Source: a candidate division CSSED10-310 bacterium (GTDB lineage Bacteria > CSSED10-310 > JAFGDC01). Taken from it: a stretch of 20,070 bases of DNA. Below are positions 1-9,900 of the stretch, in pieces (the first letter of the stretch is position 1; every line of letters begins with the position of its first letter). Location of the stretch: positions 1 through 20,070 of the forward strand of contig JAFGDC010000159.1 of NCBI GenBank assembly GCA_016932295.1, given 5' to 3'. The position numbers and the translations under genes were made by a program. The notes beneath the pieces were generated by a model. The model saw nothing but the letters and a program-made list of their open reading frames with translations. It did not search any database and was not told where the DNA came from.

Positions 1-67
1 ATGCACAATAATTTCTGCCGCCTTACTCCAGCTAATATTTGTTGTGTGACAGGAATCCGCTCAGCGC

Positions 68-2623
68 ATGTCAGGAGTTCTGAATTTCGAGTACCGTCCC
101 GATCCGGAAAAGACCGGCCAGGAACACACCTGGCGGGATAGTAGAAATAATGAAGCGGTGGAGCTGATTCTGAAGGAATTGGATGCCCTGAACGGCGCCG
201 GGGAATACAAGCGCTTCCTGTCCCTCAGGTCACCCACCGAGGCGAAAAAAGACCGCACCGTGCTGGCCAGATACGTATACAAGTACACCATGCGCAACAC
301 CAGCGATTACTTCATCCACAAGGATCTCGGCGGGTTCCTCAGGCGGGAGCTGGATTTCTACATCAAGAACGAGATCATGCGGCTGGACGATGTAGAATCC
401 GCCGATGCCCCGGCAGTCGAATCGTACCTGCTCAAGATCAAGGTGCTCAGGAAAATCGCCCGGCAGCTCATCGACTTTCTGGCGCAACTGGAGGATTTCC
501 AGAAAAAACTCTGGCTGAAGAAGAAATTCGTCGTTGAAACCAACTACTGCGTCACCCTGGACAGGATTCCCGAGGAACTCTATCCGGAAATAGCCGCCAA
601 CGAGGCGCAGCGGAACGAATGGGTCGACCTCTTCGCCATCCATGAGATCAAAGGCGATCTCGTCACGCCGCGTTACTCGGAACCACTCACCGTGCCGTTC
701 CTCAAGGCCAATGCCAACCTGGTGCTGGATACGAAATTCTTCCCTGGGGATTTCAAGGCACGACTGCTCGCCTCGCTCCATTGGTTCGACGATCAATGCG
801 ATGGCGTGCTGGTTCATTCGGAGAATTTTCAGGCGCTGAAGCTGCTTGGATCGAGATATCGAGAGCAGGTGAAGTGTGTGTATATTGATCCGCCGTACAA
901 CACGGGTGGTGATGAATTTCTGTATAAGGATAACTTCAGGCATTCGACTTGGATGACATTTATCTCATCATTACTCTTAATTTCAAGTGAAATGTTAAGG
1001 TCTGATGGTTTGCACTATGTAAGTATCGACGATACAGAAAACCATAATTTGAAGTGTGTTTTCGATAATTTGTCAGGTGCTGAAAATTTTATTGCCTGCA
1101 TTATTTGGAAGAAAAATTTTGCGCCGCGTAATACGGCGATGTACTATTCAGAAAATCATGATTACATATTGTGTTATGCAAAGGATGCCTCTTTTTTTAA
1201 TATAGGATTATTGCCTCGTAGTGAAGCGGCAACTTCAAGATACAAAAATCCAGACAACGATTCCAGGGGACCTTGGACTTCCGGTGATCTTACCGCGAGG
1301 AACTATTATTCCCAAGGCACATATGAGGTCAAGGGACCTTCTGGAAAATCTTTTTTTCCTGCAATTGGGACATACTGGCGAGTTTCGAAGTTGAATTTTA
1401 AACGTCTTAATCAAGAAGGAAGAATATGGTGGGGTGAGACTGGTGCAAATATGCCACGACTAAAACGATACTTATCTGAAGTAAAAGAAGGTGTTACACC
1501 AGTTACAATATGGAGTAATAAAGAAGTTGGCGACACACAAGAGGCAAAGAAAGAGCTTTTATCGAAGATTATATTCAATCAAAGTACAGATGTTTTTAAT
1601 ACGATAAAGCCAGTGCGGTTAATAGAGCGAATTGTATTAACATGTAAATTTGAATCGAATGATATAATGATTGATTATTTCGGAGGTTCTGGATCTACGG
1701 CAGATGCAATTATAAAAATGAACAAGAAGGATAGCGGGAAAAGGAAATACATCCTAATAGAGATGGGTAACCATTTCAATGCCGTCATGAAAACAAGGAT
1801 TTCAAAGTCTGTCTACTCCACCGACTGGAAAGACGGTAAACCGACCTCGCGGAATACCGGTATTTCCCACTGCTTCAAGTATTTCCGGCTGGAATCGTAC
1901 GAGGACACCCTCAACAACCTGCGCTTCAAGGATGACGCCGCGCGCGACGGATTGCTCGCGGCCAGCGGGTCGTTGCGCCGGGACTACATGCTAAATTACA
2001 TGCTGGATGTGGAAACCAAGGGCAGCGGCAGCCTGTTGAATATCGACGGATTCCAGGAACCGGCCCAGTACCGGCTCAACATCAAGAACCCGGGCGGCGA
2101 CGAATACGAGGACCGCGCCGTTGACCTTCTGGAAACCTTCAACTACCTCATCGGATTGCGGGTGGTGCACATGGATGCGCCGGCGCGGTTCACCGCCTGG
2201 TTCAATCGAGAGAAGGATCCCGAGCTGCCGGACGACCAGGAGACCAGGCTCGAGGTGGTCGACATGAGAAAAGACGATGACGGACCATGGTGGTTCAGGA
2301 AAATCGAGGGATGGCTCCCCGCCGATCCGGAAAATCCCAATAACGGACTGCGGGAAAAGGTGCTCGTCGTCTGGCGGAACCTGCCTGAAACCGTGAGACT
2401 GCGCGGCACGAACGAGGAACATACCGGCCTCGAATACGACAACGCCATGCTGGATCAGTGGTTCGGCAGGAATCGCCTCGATACCCGCGATTTCGAGTTC
2501 GACACCATTTACGTGAACGGCGGCAACAACCTGCCCAACCTGCGGCGGGAAGGAGAAACCTGGAAGGTGCGACTCATCGAGGAGGACTTCATGCGCCTCA
2601 TGTGGGATGTGGAAGACCTGTGA
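68..2623 (+). CDS. Type III-like (beta-class) DNA adenine methyltransferase, Mod subunit
   Basis: This 851-residue protein is likely to transfer a methyl group from S-adenosylmethionine to adenine N6 in a DNA recognition site, as the modification partner of the Res-like protein encoded next. Motif IV is DPPYNTG (residues 274-280). The SAM-binding motif comes later, as DYFGGSGSTADA (536-547), just after a KPVRLIERI motif X segment. The order IV - target recognition - X - I is that of beta-class enzymes such as type III Mod. Residues 1-250 form a long N-terminal extension without a motif I recognise, and the C-terminal 250 residues are also unassigned. At 851 residues it is longer than classical Mod (about 650). 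The ATG at 68 is the first start after an in-frame stop at 47-49; only a weak AGGA lies upstream (51-54). Bases from about 840 to 1810 are clearly AT-rich compared with both ends of the gene. Confidence 0.9.
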   Translation: MSGVLNFEYRPDPEKTGQEHTWRDSRNNEAVELILKELDALNGAGEYKRFLSLRSPTEAKKDRTVLARYVYKYTMRNTSDYFIHKDLGGFLRRELDFYIKNEIMRLDDVESADAPAVESYLLKIKVLRKIARQLIDFLAQLEDFQKKLWLKKKFVVETNYCVTLDRIPEELYPEIAANEAQRNEWVDLFAIHEIKGDLVTPRYSEPLTVPFLKANANLVLDTKFFPGDFKARLLASLHWFDDQCDGVLVHSENFQALKLLGSRYREQVKCVYIDPPYNTGGDEFLYKDNFRHSTWMTFISSLLLISSEMLRSDGLHYVSIDDTENHNLKCVFDNLSGAENFIACIIWKKNFAPRNTAMYYSENHDYILCYAKDASFFNIGLLPRSEAATSRYKNPDNDSRGPWTSGDLTARNYYSQGTYEVKGPSGKSFFPAIGTYWRVSKLNFKRLNQEGRIWWGETGANMPRLKRYLSEVKEGVTPVTIWSNKEVGDTQEAKKELLSKIIFNQSTDVFNTIKPVRLIERIVLTCKFESNDIMIDYFGGSGSTADAIIKMNKKDSGKRKYILIEMGNHFNAVMKTRISKSVYSTDWKDGKPTSRNTGISHCFKYFRLESYEDTLNNLRFKDDAARDGLLAASGSLRRDYMLNYMLDVETKGSGSLLNIDGFQEPAQYRLNIKNPGGDEYEDRAVDLLETFNYLIGLRVVHMDAPARFTAWFNREKDPELPDDQETRLEVVDMRKDDDGPWWFRKIEGWLPADPENPNNGLREKVLVVWRNLPETVRLRGTNEEHTGLEYDNAMLDQWFGRNRLDTRDFEFDTIYVNGGNNLPNLRREGETWKVRLIEEDFMRLMWDVEDL

Positions 2624-2739
2624 TGACGAGTTTGATCATGATCCGCCACGACTCAACCGGCATCGCCCATCTCCATCGATCGCCTGTGCGTCTCCCCGAG
2701 CTGACTGCACGCACCGGGATGGAGCCCCGCAATGGCTAG
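2623..2739 (+). CDS. Small bridging ORF between mod and res, possible coupling leader
   Basis: A 38-codon frame starts at an ATG that shares its A with the mod stop (TGATG) and ends at a TAG lying inside the res start region, 5 bases after the res ATG begins. It therefore fills the 108-base mod-res gap exactly. The peptide (MTSLIMIRHDSTGIAHLH...) matches no family I know. It may be translated only to carry ribosomes from mod to res, or it may be chance. Coding potential is not obvious, since the region is GC-rich and short. Confidence 0.3.
   Translation: MTSLIMIRHDSTGIAHLHRSPVRLPELTARTGMEPRNG
2721..2724 (+). promoter_or_regulatory. Ribosome binding site of the res-like gene
   Basis: GGAG lies 7 bases before the ATG at 2732. 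This fixes the start of the Res-like protein and argues against starts further upstream. Confidence 0.6.
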
Positions 2740-5700
2740 AGCACGAGCGCCGAAACGAAAAAAACACGCCTTCCGCAACGAACTGGTCCTCAACCAGTAT
2801 CTCATCGGTCTGTTCGGTATCGATCCGCTCGCGAAGCACCACCTGAACGGTAAAATAGTACGGCCGTTCCATGTCCTGGCCGACAAGCTCCGCGATCCCG
2901 CATCGGAAGCACTCGGCGATGACAACCTCCATCGCTTCTACCACATTCTGGATCACAGCGATTTCTTCATCGACGAGCACTTCGGCATTACGCGCGCCGA
3001 TCTCCGCCGTTACGAGGACACCATCGCGCACCACACCCAGACTATCAACCGGAAGCGCCGGCGGCCGATCAAATGGAAGTACTTCCAGTGGCTGTCGTTA
3101 CTCTTCGTCGAGATCTACCTGGATCGTTATTTCACCGACCGCAGGAAGCTGCTGAAGGAATTGAACGAGTATGTGGCGCGCTTCAACGGGCAAAACCATA
3201 CGTACGATCCCGTCCCGGGCTACGAAGAGGACGATCTGAACAAGTTGTGCCTGCAATGCGCCACGGGCGGCGGCAAGACCCTGCTCATGCATGTCAATAT
3301 CCTGCAGTACCGCCACCATGCAGAACGGCACGGCAGGGGTGACGAGCTGAGCCGGATCATCCTGCTGACGCCCAACGAGAGCCTTACCGAACAGCACCTT
3401 GCAGAGTTGCGCATGAGCGGTATCACGGCATCGCGCTACATCGAGGAGCGTGGCGGGTATGACGGCTTGAAGCGTGGTTTGCAGCGGGTGGACGGCCTGG
3501 AGATCACCAAGCTGGCGGATGAGGGCGGTCCCACCACCGTCGCCACCAGCAGCTTCGGCGACCGGAACCTGCTGCTCGTCGACGAGGGACACCGTGGCAT
3601 GAGCGGCACGGAGGAAGGCGCCTGGATCACGCGCCGGAACGACATCAGCCGGCGCGGTTTCACCTTCGAGTATTCCGCCACCTTCGCCCAGGCCGTGGCG
3701 GCGGCGAAATCCGATACGTTCGAGCATGCGTACGCCAAGAGCATTCTGTTCGATTATTCGTACCGCTGGTTTTACGAGGACGGCTTCGGCAAGGATTATC
3801 GTATTTTGAATCTGCCCAGGTCGTTTGATGAGACCACGGCGATGTACCTGACCGCGTGCCTGTTGAAGTACTATCAGCAGCTCAGGATCTACGAAGAGGA
3901 AACGGACAGGCTGCGTCCGTTCAATCTCGAGAAACCGCTCTGGGTGTTCGTCGGCAACACGGTGTCCAAGGCCAGGAAAGGCAGCGCCACTGAAAAAGCC
4001 GTGGTCACGGACGTGGCGCGGATCGTCCGATTCATCGCCTCGTTCCACGTGGAACGCGAAGCCTGCGTGAATCGCATCCAGGAACTACTCTACGGCACCG
4101 GGCAGGATACCGGACTGCTGGATCACCAGGGCGTGGACATCTTCGGCCATTCCTTCGGGTTTCTCGCCGGTACGCTCGCTGCCGGTGAAACAGTGGAGGA
4201 GCTGTACCGCGACATCATGGGCCGATTGTTCCACAATGCCGCCGGCGGGCGACTCGTGCTGGAGCGGATCAAGGGTGATTCGGGTGAGATACTGCTCAAG
4301 TCCGGCACGGCCGAGCAGCCGTTCGGCCTGATCAATGTCGGTGATGCCAAGGGCCTGTGCGATCACATCGAGGAAACCCTGGTAAGCGACGGGGCCGGGA
4401 TCGTAGTCGAGGACTCCGAGTTTTCCGAAGCCATATTCGCGTCGGTCAAGGATTCCCGCTCACCGGTCAACCTGCTGATCGGCTCGAAGAAGTTCGTTGA
4501 GGGCTGGGACTGCTGGCGGGTGAGCACCATGGGCCTGATGCACGTGGGGAAAAGCGAGGGCGCTCAGATCATCCAGTTGTTCGGGCGCGGTGTGCGGCTG
4601 AAGGGCTTTCAATGGAGCTTGAAACGCAGCGGTCACACTGGAGCAACGGATGTGCCGGCCAATATCGAAGAGATCGAGACCCTGAACATCTTCGGCATCG
4701 AGGCCGATTTCATGGAGAAGTTCAGGGCGTTTTTGCAGGAAGAGGGTTTGCCCGGCAATGAACGGCTTGAGACGCTGCAGATCCCGTTGGAAATCATGGA
4801 TGAGCCGATCCGGCACCTCAAGATGTTGCGGGTGAAGAAGAAACGCGCCGACGGCCGCGACTATGACTTCAGGAAGGACGGCCGCGTGCCGGCGGTGGGT
4901 GATGTGCCGGAGTACCTGCGCCAGCGACCGGTGGAAGTGGACCTGTATGCATCGATACGCTACGCCGCGTCTCGTGACGATGCGGTGCAGGTGGTCAAGA
5001 GCCGCGTGTCGTTCGGCCTGCGGCAGTTGGCGTTGCTGGATTATGAGGAACTGTATTTTTCCCTCGAGCAGTACAAGCGCGAGCGCGGGTGGTACAACCT
5101 GAACATCAGCCCGGCCGGGATCAAGATCCTGCTGTCCGATGCATCCTGGTACCATCTGTACATGCCCGAGGAGCGCCTCACGCCGGCCAGTTTTGAAGGC
5201 GTGCGATTGCTCCGGCATGCGGCGGATGAATTGCTGAAGAAGTATTGCAGGAAGCTCTACAATTATCAGCGGGATGCGTTTTTGAAGCAGCGCATGGAAT
5301 TGCAACCGCTGTCGCGAACTGATGACAATTTCCCCCCGACTGACCATTATCACCTGGTTTTCCAGGCCGACGATGCGCAGTTGAAGTTGGCGATCCATGC
5401 GATCCAGGAGTTGGTGCGCACCAGGAGCGCCATGTTGAAGAAGGTTGGTGATTTGTCGGCCTGTGTCTTCGGCCGGCTGCTGTATCTGCCCATGTTGCAT
5501 GTCAGGTCGAGCGGGGCGCTGACCGTGGCGCCGGTGGCGTTGAATGACAGTGAGTACCTGTTCGTGAAGGCCATGGTCAACTGGTACGGGGCGAACGAGG
5601 CGCGCCTGGAGAAAGAAGGCGTGGAGCTGTTCCTGCTGCGTAATCTGAGCAGGGGCAAGGGCGTGGGCTTTCACGAGGCGAGTAATTTTCACCCCGATTT

Positions 5701-6001
5701 TATCCTGTGGATGGTTCAGGGTGGCACGCAGTACGTCACGTTCATCGAACCCCATGGCCTGGTTCACGAGGGACCTGACAGTGAGAAGATTCGTTTCCAT
5801 GAGACCATCAAGTCCATAGAGGCGCGGCTCGGCGATCCGCATATCAGGTTGAATAGTTTCATCCTGTCGCTCACCGACTACCCCCAGCTCCAGTGGGACG
5901 CCTCGCGGGAGGAACTCAAATCCCGTCACGTCCTGTTCATGACCCGCGACGAATCGTTCGGGTATATCGGAGAGATGGTGGAGATGGTGAGGGGGAGATA
6001 A
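2732..6001 (+). CDS. Res-like SF2 helicase with PD-(D/E)XK-like C-terminus
   Basis: This 1089-residue protein is likely an ATP-driven DNA translocase and restriction subunit working with the upstream methyltransferase. SF2 motifs appear in order: Walker A ATGGGKT (177-183), motif II DEGH (284-287), motif III SAT (315-317) and motif VI QLFGRGVRL (615-623). The C-terminal part carries FHPDFILWM (Asp989) followed by TFIEPHGL (Glu1006, His1008). This has the spacing of a PD-(D/E)XK nuclease core, but histidine stands where lysine is usual, so cleavage activity is uncertain. Length is close to type III Res proteins (about 970-1000), slightly longer. The start at 2732 follows a GGAG site. It is GC-rich and in the same direction as mod and the FRG gene, which follows 3 bases after its stop. 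DEAD/DEAH helicases of other defence systems are an alternative assignment, but the Mod partner favours a type III-like system. Confidence 0.88.
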   Translation: MARARAPKRKKHAFRNELVLNQYLIGLFGIDPLAKHHLNGKIVRPFHVLADKLRDPASEALGDDNLHRFYHILDHSDFFIDEHFGITRADLRRYEDTIAHHTQTINRKRRRPIKWKYFQWLSLLFVEIYLDRYFTDRRKLLKELNEYVARFNGQNHTYDPVPGYEEDDLNKLCLQCATGGGKTLLMHVNILQYRHHAERHGRGDELSRIILLTPNESLTEQHLAELRMSGITASRYIEERGGYDGLKRGLQRVDGLEITKLADEGGPTTVATSSFGDRNLLLVDEGHRGMSGTEEGAWITRRNDISRRGFTFEYSATFAQAVAAAKSDTFEHAYAKSILFDYSYRWFYEDGFGKDYRILNLPRSFDETTAMYLTACLLKYYQQLRIYEEETDRLRPFNLEKPLWVFVGNTVSKARKGSATEKAVVTDVARIVRFIASFHVEREACVNRIQELLYGTGQDTGLLDHQGVDIFGHSFGFLAGTLAAGETVEELYRDIMGRLFHNAAGGRLVLERIKGDSGEILLKSGTAEQPFGLINVGDAKGLCDHIEETLVSDGAGIVVEDSEFSEAIFASVKDSRSPVNLLIGSKKFVEGWDCWRVSTMGLMHVGKSEGAQIIQLFGRGVRLKGFQWSLKRSGHTGATDVPANIEEIETLNIFGIEADFMEKFRAFLQEEGLPGNERLETLQIPLEIMDEPIRHLKMLRVKKKRADGRDYDFRKDGRVPAVGDVPEYLRQRPVEVDLYASIRYAASRDDAVQVVKSRVSFGLRQLALLDYEELYFSLEQYKRERGWYNLNISPAGIKILLSDASWYHLYMPEERLTPASFEGVRLLRHAADELLKKYCRKLYNYQRDAFLKQRMELQPLSRTDDNFPPTDHYHLVFQADDAQLKLAIHAIQELVRTRSAMLKKVGDLSACVFGRLLYLPMLHVRSSGALTVAPVALNDSEYLFVKAMVNWYGANEARLEKEGVELFLLRNLSRGKGVGFHEASNFHPDFILWMVQGGTQYVTFIEPHGLVHEGPDSEKIRFHETIKSIEARLGDPHIRLNSFILSLTDYPQLQWDASREELKSRHVLFMTRDESFGYIGEMVEMVRGR
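5991..5997 (+). promoter_or_regulatory. Ribosome binding site for FRG gene
   Basis: GGGGGAG inside the last codons of the res-like gene lies 7 bases before the GTG at 6005. It supports that GTG as the start and suggests coupled translation of the two genes. Confidence 0.55.
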
Positions 6002-6004
6002 GTA

Positions 6005-6895
6005 GTGAGTATTTTTTGTAGATTCGTAAAATGTGTTCGGGGGTGTATGAAAATGGCTGGTAGTAATACGTTTACTTTTGGTGAAGATAGCATTGAAAAG
6101 TGGGAAGATTTATACAGATTAGTGGAAAAGTATTGCAAATTGACAGATCCTGATAAACAATGGATATTTAGAGCGGAAAGTTCCGATAAGGATTTAAAGT
6201 CTTCCCTTGAAGTAAAATTGGAAGGTATTATAAAAGACAGAACAAAATACCTCGAGATGGAAGAGAAACTCATCGTGGAATTCATGCGGCGTGCGCATCA
6301 GTATGGGTTCCAGCTTCCTTTGCCTCATGAGAGAGAATATTGGTTGGAGTGGCTGGCGGTGATGAGGCATTTCGATGCGCCAACAAGGTTATTGGATTTT
6401 TCCTACTCGTTGTACGTTGTCTTCTATTTCGCGATTAACACATGGCGGGATGGCGGAAAACCAGTCATCTGGGCGGTGAATGCGAAGAATATAAGCATTG
6501 TCAAAGAATGTGAATATAAATCAGGTAGATACATGAGCAAGTGGGAAAAAGTGCGCATTTTATGGAGAAAGCTCCTCGATTCTCCAAAACACCGCGTCTA
6601 CACCCTCAATTCCTACTACCTCAACCCTCGCCAGACAATTCAACAGGGTCTTTTCATGATGCCTGGCGACTTACGTGAAACATTTGACAGTAATATACAA
6701 AATACTTTTACGCTTGGATTGTTGGAAGATGGAGATATTGTAAAAATTAGAATTAAAATGAACGAAAATAAAAAAGAAGAATGGCTCCTCAAACTGAATG
6801 ACATGAATATAAACCAGGCAACGCTTTTTCCGGATCTGGGCGGATTCGCGGAATACCTTGGCAAGACCGGCGTGTATCTTGCAAAGCATAAGTAA
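6005..6895 (+). CDS. FRG-domain protein, putative effector of the cassette
   Basis: This 296-residue soluble protein matches the FRG domain family. The name motif is FRAE here (residues 55-58), with Ala where Gly is usual. It is followed by EEKLIVEFMRRA (about 86-97), then RHFDAPTRLLDFS (121-133), then VVFYFA (138-143), and finally NPRQTIQQGLF (207-217). FRG proteins are often found near restriction and toxin-antitoxin loci; their biochemical activity is not firmly established to my knowledge. The GTG start is supported by the GGGGGAG site upstream. In-frame ATGs at 6047 and 6053 are alternatives, giving 282 or 280 residues. The gene sits directly behind res and is AT-rich (18 of 60 G+C in 6061-6120), unlike res. 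It may be a toxic arm triggered when restriction fails, but that is inference. Confidence 0.85.
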   Translation: MSIFCRFVKCVRGCMKMAGSNTFTFGEDSIEKWEDLYRLVEKYCKLTDPDKQWIFRAESSDKDLKSSLEVKLEGIIKDRTKYLEMEEKLIVEFMRRAHQYGFQLPLPHEREYWLEWLAVMRHFDAPTRLLDFSYSLYVVFYFAINTWRDGGKPVIWAVNAKNISIVKECEYKSGRYMSKWEKVRILWRKLLDSPKHRVYTLNSYYLNPRQTIQQGLFMMPGDLRETFDSNIQNTFTLGLLEDGDIVKIRIKMNENKKEEWLLKLNDMNINQATLFPDLGGFAEYLGKTGVYLAKHK

Positions 6896-6928
6896 GTATA
6901 TTGCCTTATTAAAATACGATATAAATTA

Positions 6929-9900
6929 TTAAACATTCAACCTGATTGTGGTATCCAAATCCATGACAATCGGTTTTCCGACGAGATTGTTTAATTGTTT
7001 CACCCATGATTGGAGATCTCGATAATATAACTGCCACGCTTCATTATTGGTGATAGGTGTGATTATACATTTATTTATTATGGAGGTTTTAATTTCCGAG
7101 AAGGTATTTCCGTCGGTCAATTCCCCATACAATGTGATAAGCCTCAGATCCATCCTGGAGCACTGACTGTCGGAGAGATAGTTGCAGGCGAATTGAAGCT
7201 TGCCAGGGTCCGGCTTTCTAAGATCATATTGATGCCCGGATAATAAACCGGTGAGGAATCCAAGAACACCTGCTTTGTGAGCGCTTTCGTCGATTTCAAC
7301 GGTTATTTTGGCCATCGGTGCGTGGAATGAATCGATCTCGGGAAGTAAGTAATCGTGATCCATTTTCAATGTTGCATAGCACTCTCTGCATCTCTTGTTA
7401 AGTTTTGCATAGGATATTATGGGGCAAAGGGTTTTTGACAAACAATATCGGTCGACAGCGGGATCGGTAACCCATTTTGTATCCTCCCGGATTGACGTCC
7501 AGAACGGCCACCTCTCAAGCAGTGGAGCGAACCCAATCTTACCGTGGCTTTTAACCCGGTCCCGCTTGAACAACTTCACATCACTCTTACGCATAGGTGA
7601 GATAAGAACCGATCTCAAGATGCCGTCCCATTCGTAAGGCCTCTCTTTTTTGTTTTTATTCCCATCTGCATGGGGCGCGGTTTCCGGACCAGGCAGTCGC
7701 GTCAACATCCGGGACACAGCTGTATTTTCCAGCAAGTAGGCGTAGGTGGTGAAATGGTAGTTTTCCTCTTTGTCACGGAATACATTCGCATTGAACATGT
7801 ACAAACGGCTTTTTTGAACTATCTGAAGGTCTTTTATGTAAGTGGTTACGCCTAAATGTCGAGCGATCGACGCCAGCGATCCCGGAACATTGTACGTGCA
7901 GAGCTGAATGCGCAGAAAAATTTCTTCGAAATCAGCGCGTTCGGGTTCTTTTCGGTCTGCTACACTCAAATGCTTCGTGATAGTTTTGACCAGATTTTTC
8001 GCTCTTCCGTCCATCCCTTTCGATTCCCCGGCCGGAGAATTTTCTTCACCGCGATCCTCATCCTCTGGGAATAATGACTTCTGAATCTGGAAGATCGGAT
8101 TCACGATGTACTGCTCCTCACCCGATGTGTCCTCCCAGAACAGGTCACTTACAGCGTTGGGAAGCGCCAGGCATTTCCGCCATTCCTCCAGCCTGTATGG
8201 TTCCTTGTCACTCGTCACACCGTTGTTGACCCATTTGGAATGGATGGGAGCATACCCGGAGGCGATGATGTTCCTGGCGAAGCGCATCTGGGAATCATTA
8301 CCCGCCGCCAGCAAGACCTGCGGCATGTAGATGAAGTTGGTGTTGGCGTCACGCTTGATGCATTTTAATGCGATGAGAGTGCGCGAGGTCAACCTGAGCA
8401 GCAGGTCGGCGTCGTTGGATGGCATTATGAATATCAGGGCCGGATTGACATCATCCAGCACATGTTCCAATCCCAAACGGAAAAAGATATCACCAAAGTA
8501 CGTATGGATCTTGATGTCGCGCGCCCTGGGATCCTCATCGAAGATCTGGGGCCAGTACCCGTCCACCGGCGGATACCCCGCCACCGCCGTCGGTTTTTCC
8601 TGCATGACGAGATTGGGTCCGATGTGCTCCTCGTCATTGGTGAACAGGTGGATTTTTTGCTCGATGAACGCTTTCCGCTCCTTCCTCGGCAGCGCCCCCC
8701 AGATGGCCTCCACCGCGAAGTGGATGTCCATTCCGGATCCTATAATCAGGATGTTTGGTCGGGTTTCCAATTCCCTGAAGTGCTTCTTTTTGTATTTATC
8801 GAGGTTGTCATGAATGGCCTTGTAGGCGGCGAAAATGCGGAGACCCATTGCCCGGCCCCGGGCCAGCGCCGGAGAGAGAAAAAACAACCTGGTACTAAGT
8901 TTTTCATCACCCGTCCCCGGCCCGGCGGGGAAGAGCCCAGGATAGTCGGTCTTGTGCATCGACGGCTGGTAGAAGGCCGTCAAATACAGGGTGCTGGTCA
9001 GGCACACGATGGTGGGATTGCCGTACCTGTGGGCGTTGGTGACGATCAGCTCGTTGGCGAAATCACCGGAAATGGCATCGATGGTCAACGCCGCCGAGGC
9101 GATATTGATCCTGCCCAGCAGCGCGTTGTCCTCGATCTGCCCGCAGATGCCGATGCAGTATCGCGGCGTTTTTTCAGTCCGGGTAACCGTGGTCGCAACT
9201 TCGTCATGGTGATCGTGCGTCTCTGTGTCACCATCATCATCGATCGGCAAGAGTCCTATGCCGCCGAAGAATGAGTCCTGGTAGTAGTACTGGAAACGGG
9301 TATGACTCCTGTCCACCACAACCAACGTGTTGTGGACCTCAATGATCCTGGTTTTCGACGTGATCAGTGTGATGATCGTCGGATGCACATCGGTCAATCC
9401 TACCGAAAGGAATTGTCGGTGTTTTTTTTCTTTTTTCTTATCGTCTTTCGGTATAATCTGACGCACTATTTTCTTGCCGAGATTGCCGTAGCCGAGAACG
9501 ATCACATGGTCGGACATCCGCCGCACCCGCTCGGTAAGGGACCGCTGCAATTCTTCCTCGAGCATTTTCTCGATGTTCAACACTCCGTAGATGAACGGTG
9601 CAACCCAGACCAGCAGTGAAGCGATCCAGATATTGATCAATACTATCCCTGGTACCCGCCAGATGGCCGAGTTCCACAAGGGAAAGATGGTGCGGAAGTG
9701 AAAGAAATCCCAGCCGTGGGAGACGAGCCATGCGATGAACGAGTGCGCCGCCGGCAAGATCAGGATCGCGGGCATCACAGTGAAAGTGAAGTTCAGGATT
9801 ATTCCGATACCGAACGCCGGCTGATGCAGCATTAGAATTTTATAGAATTCTTGTGCGCCGATTGGTATGAATCGTACCGGCTCCTCAGGTTGCATGCTTT

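Noticed and set aside
4460..5929. Long open frame (489 codons) on the minus strand opposite res
   Set aside because: It is exactly antisense to the Res-like gene, has a Gln/His/Arg-rich composition and no family match; it is a GC-driven shadow.
8462..9274. Open frame of 270 codons on the plus strand opposite the membrane protein
   Set aside because: Its translation has no recognisable motif and it lies wholly opposite well-supported RCK domain coding sequence.
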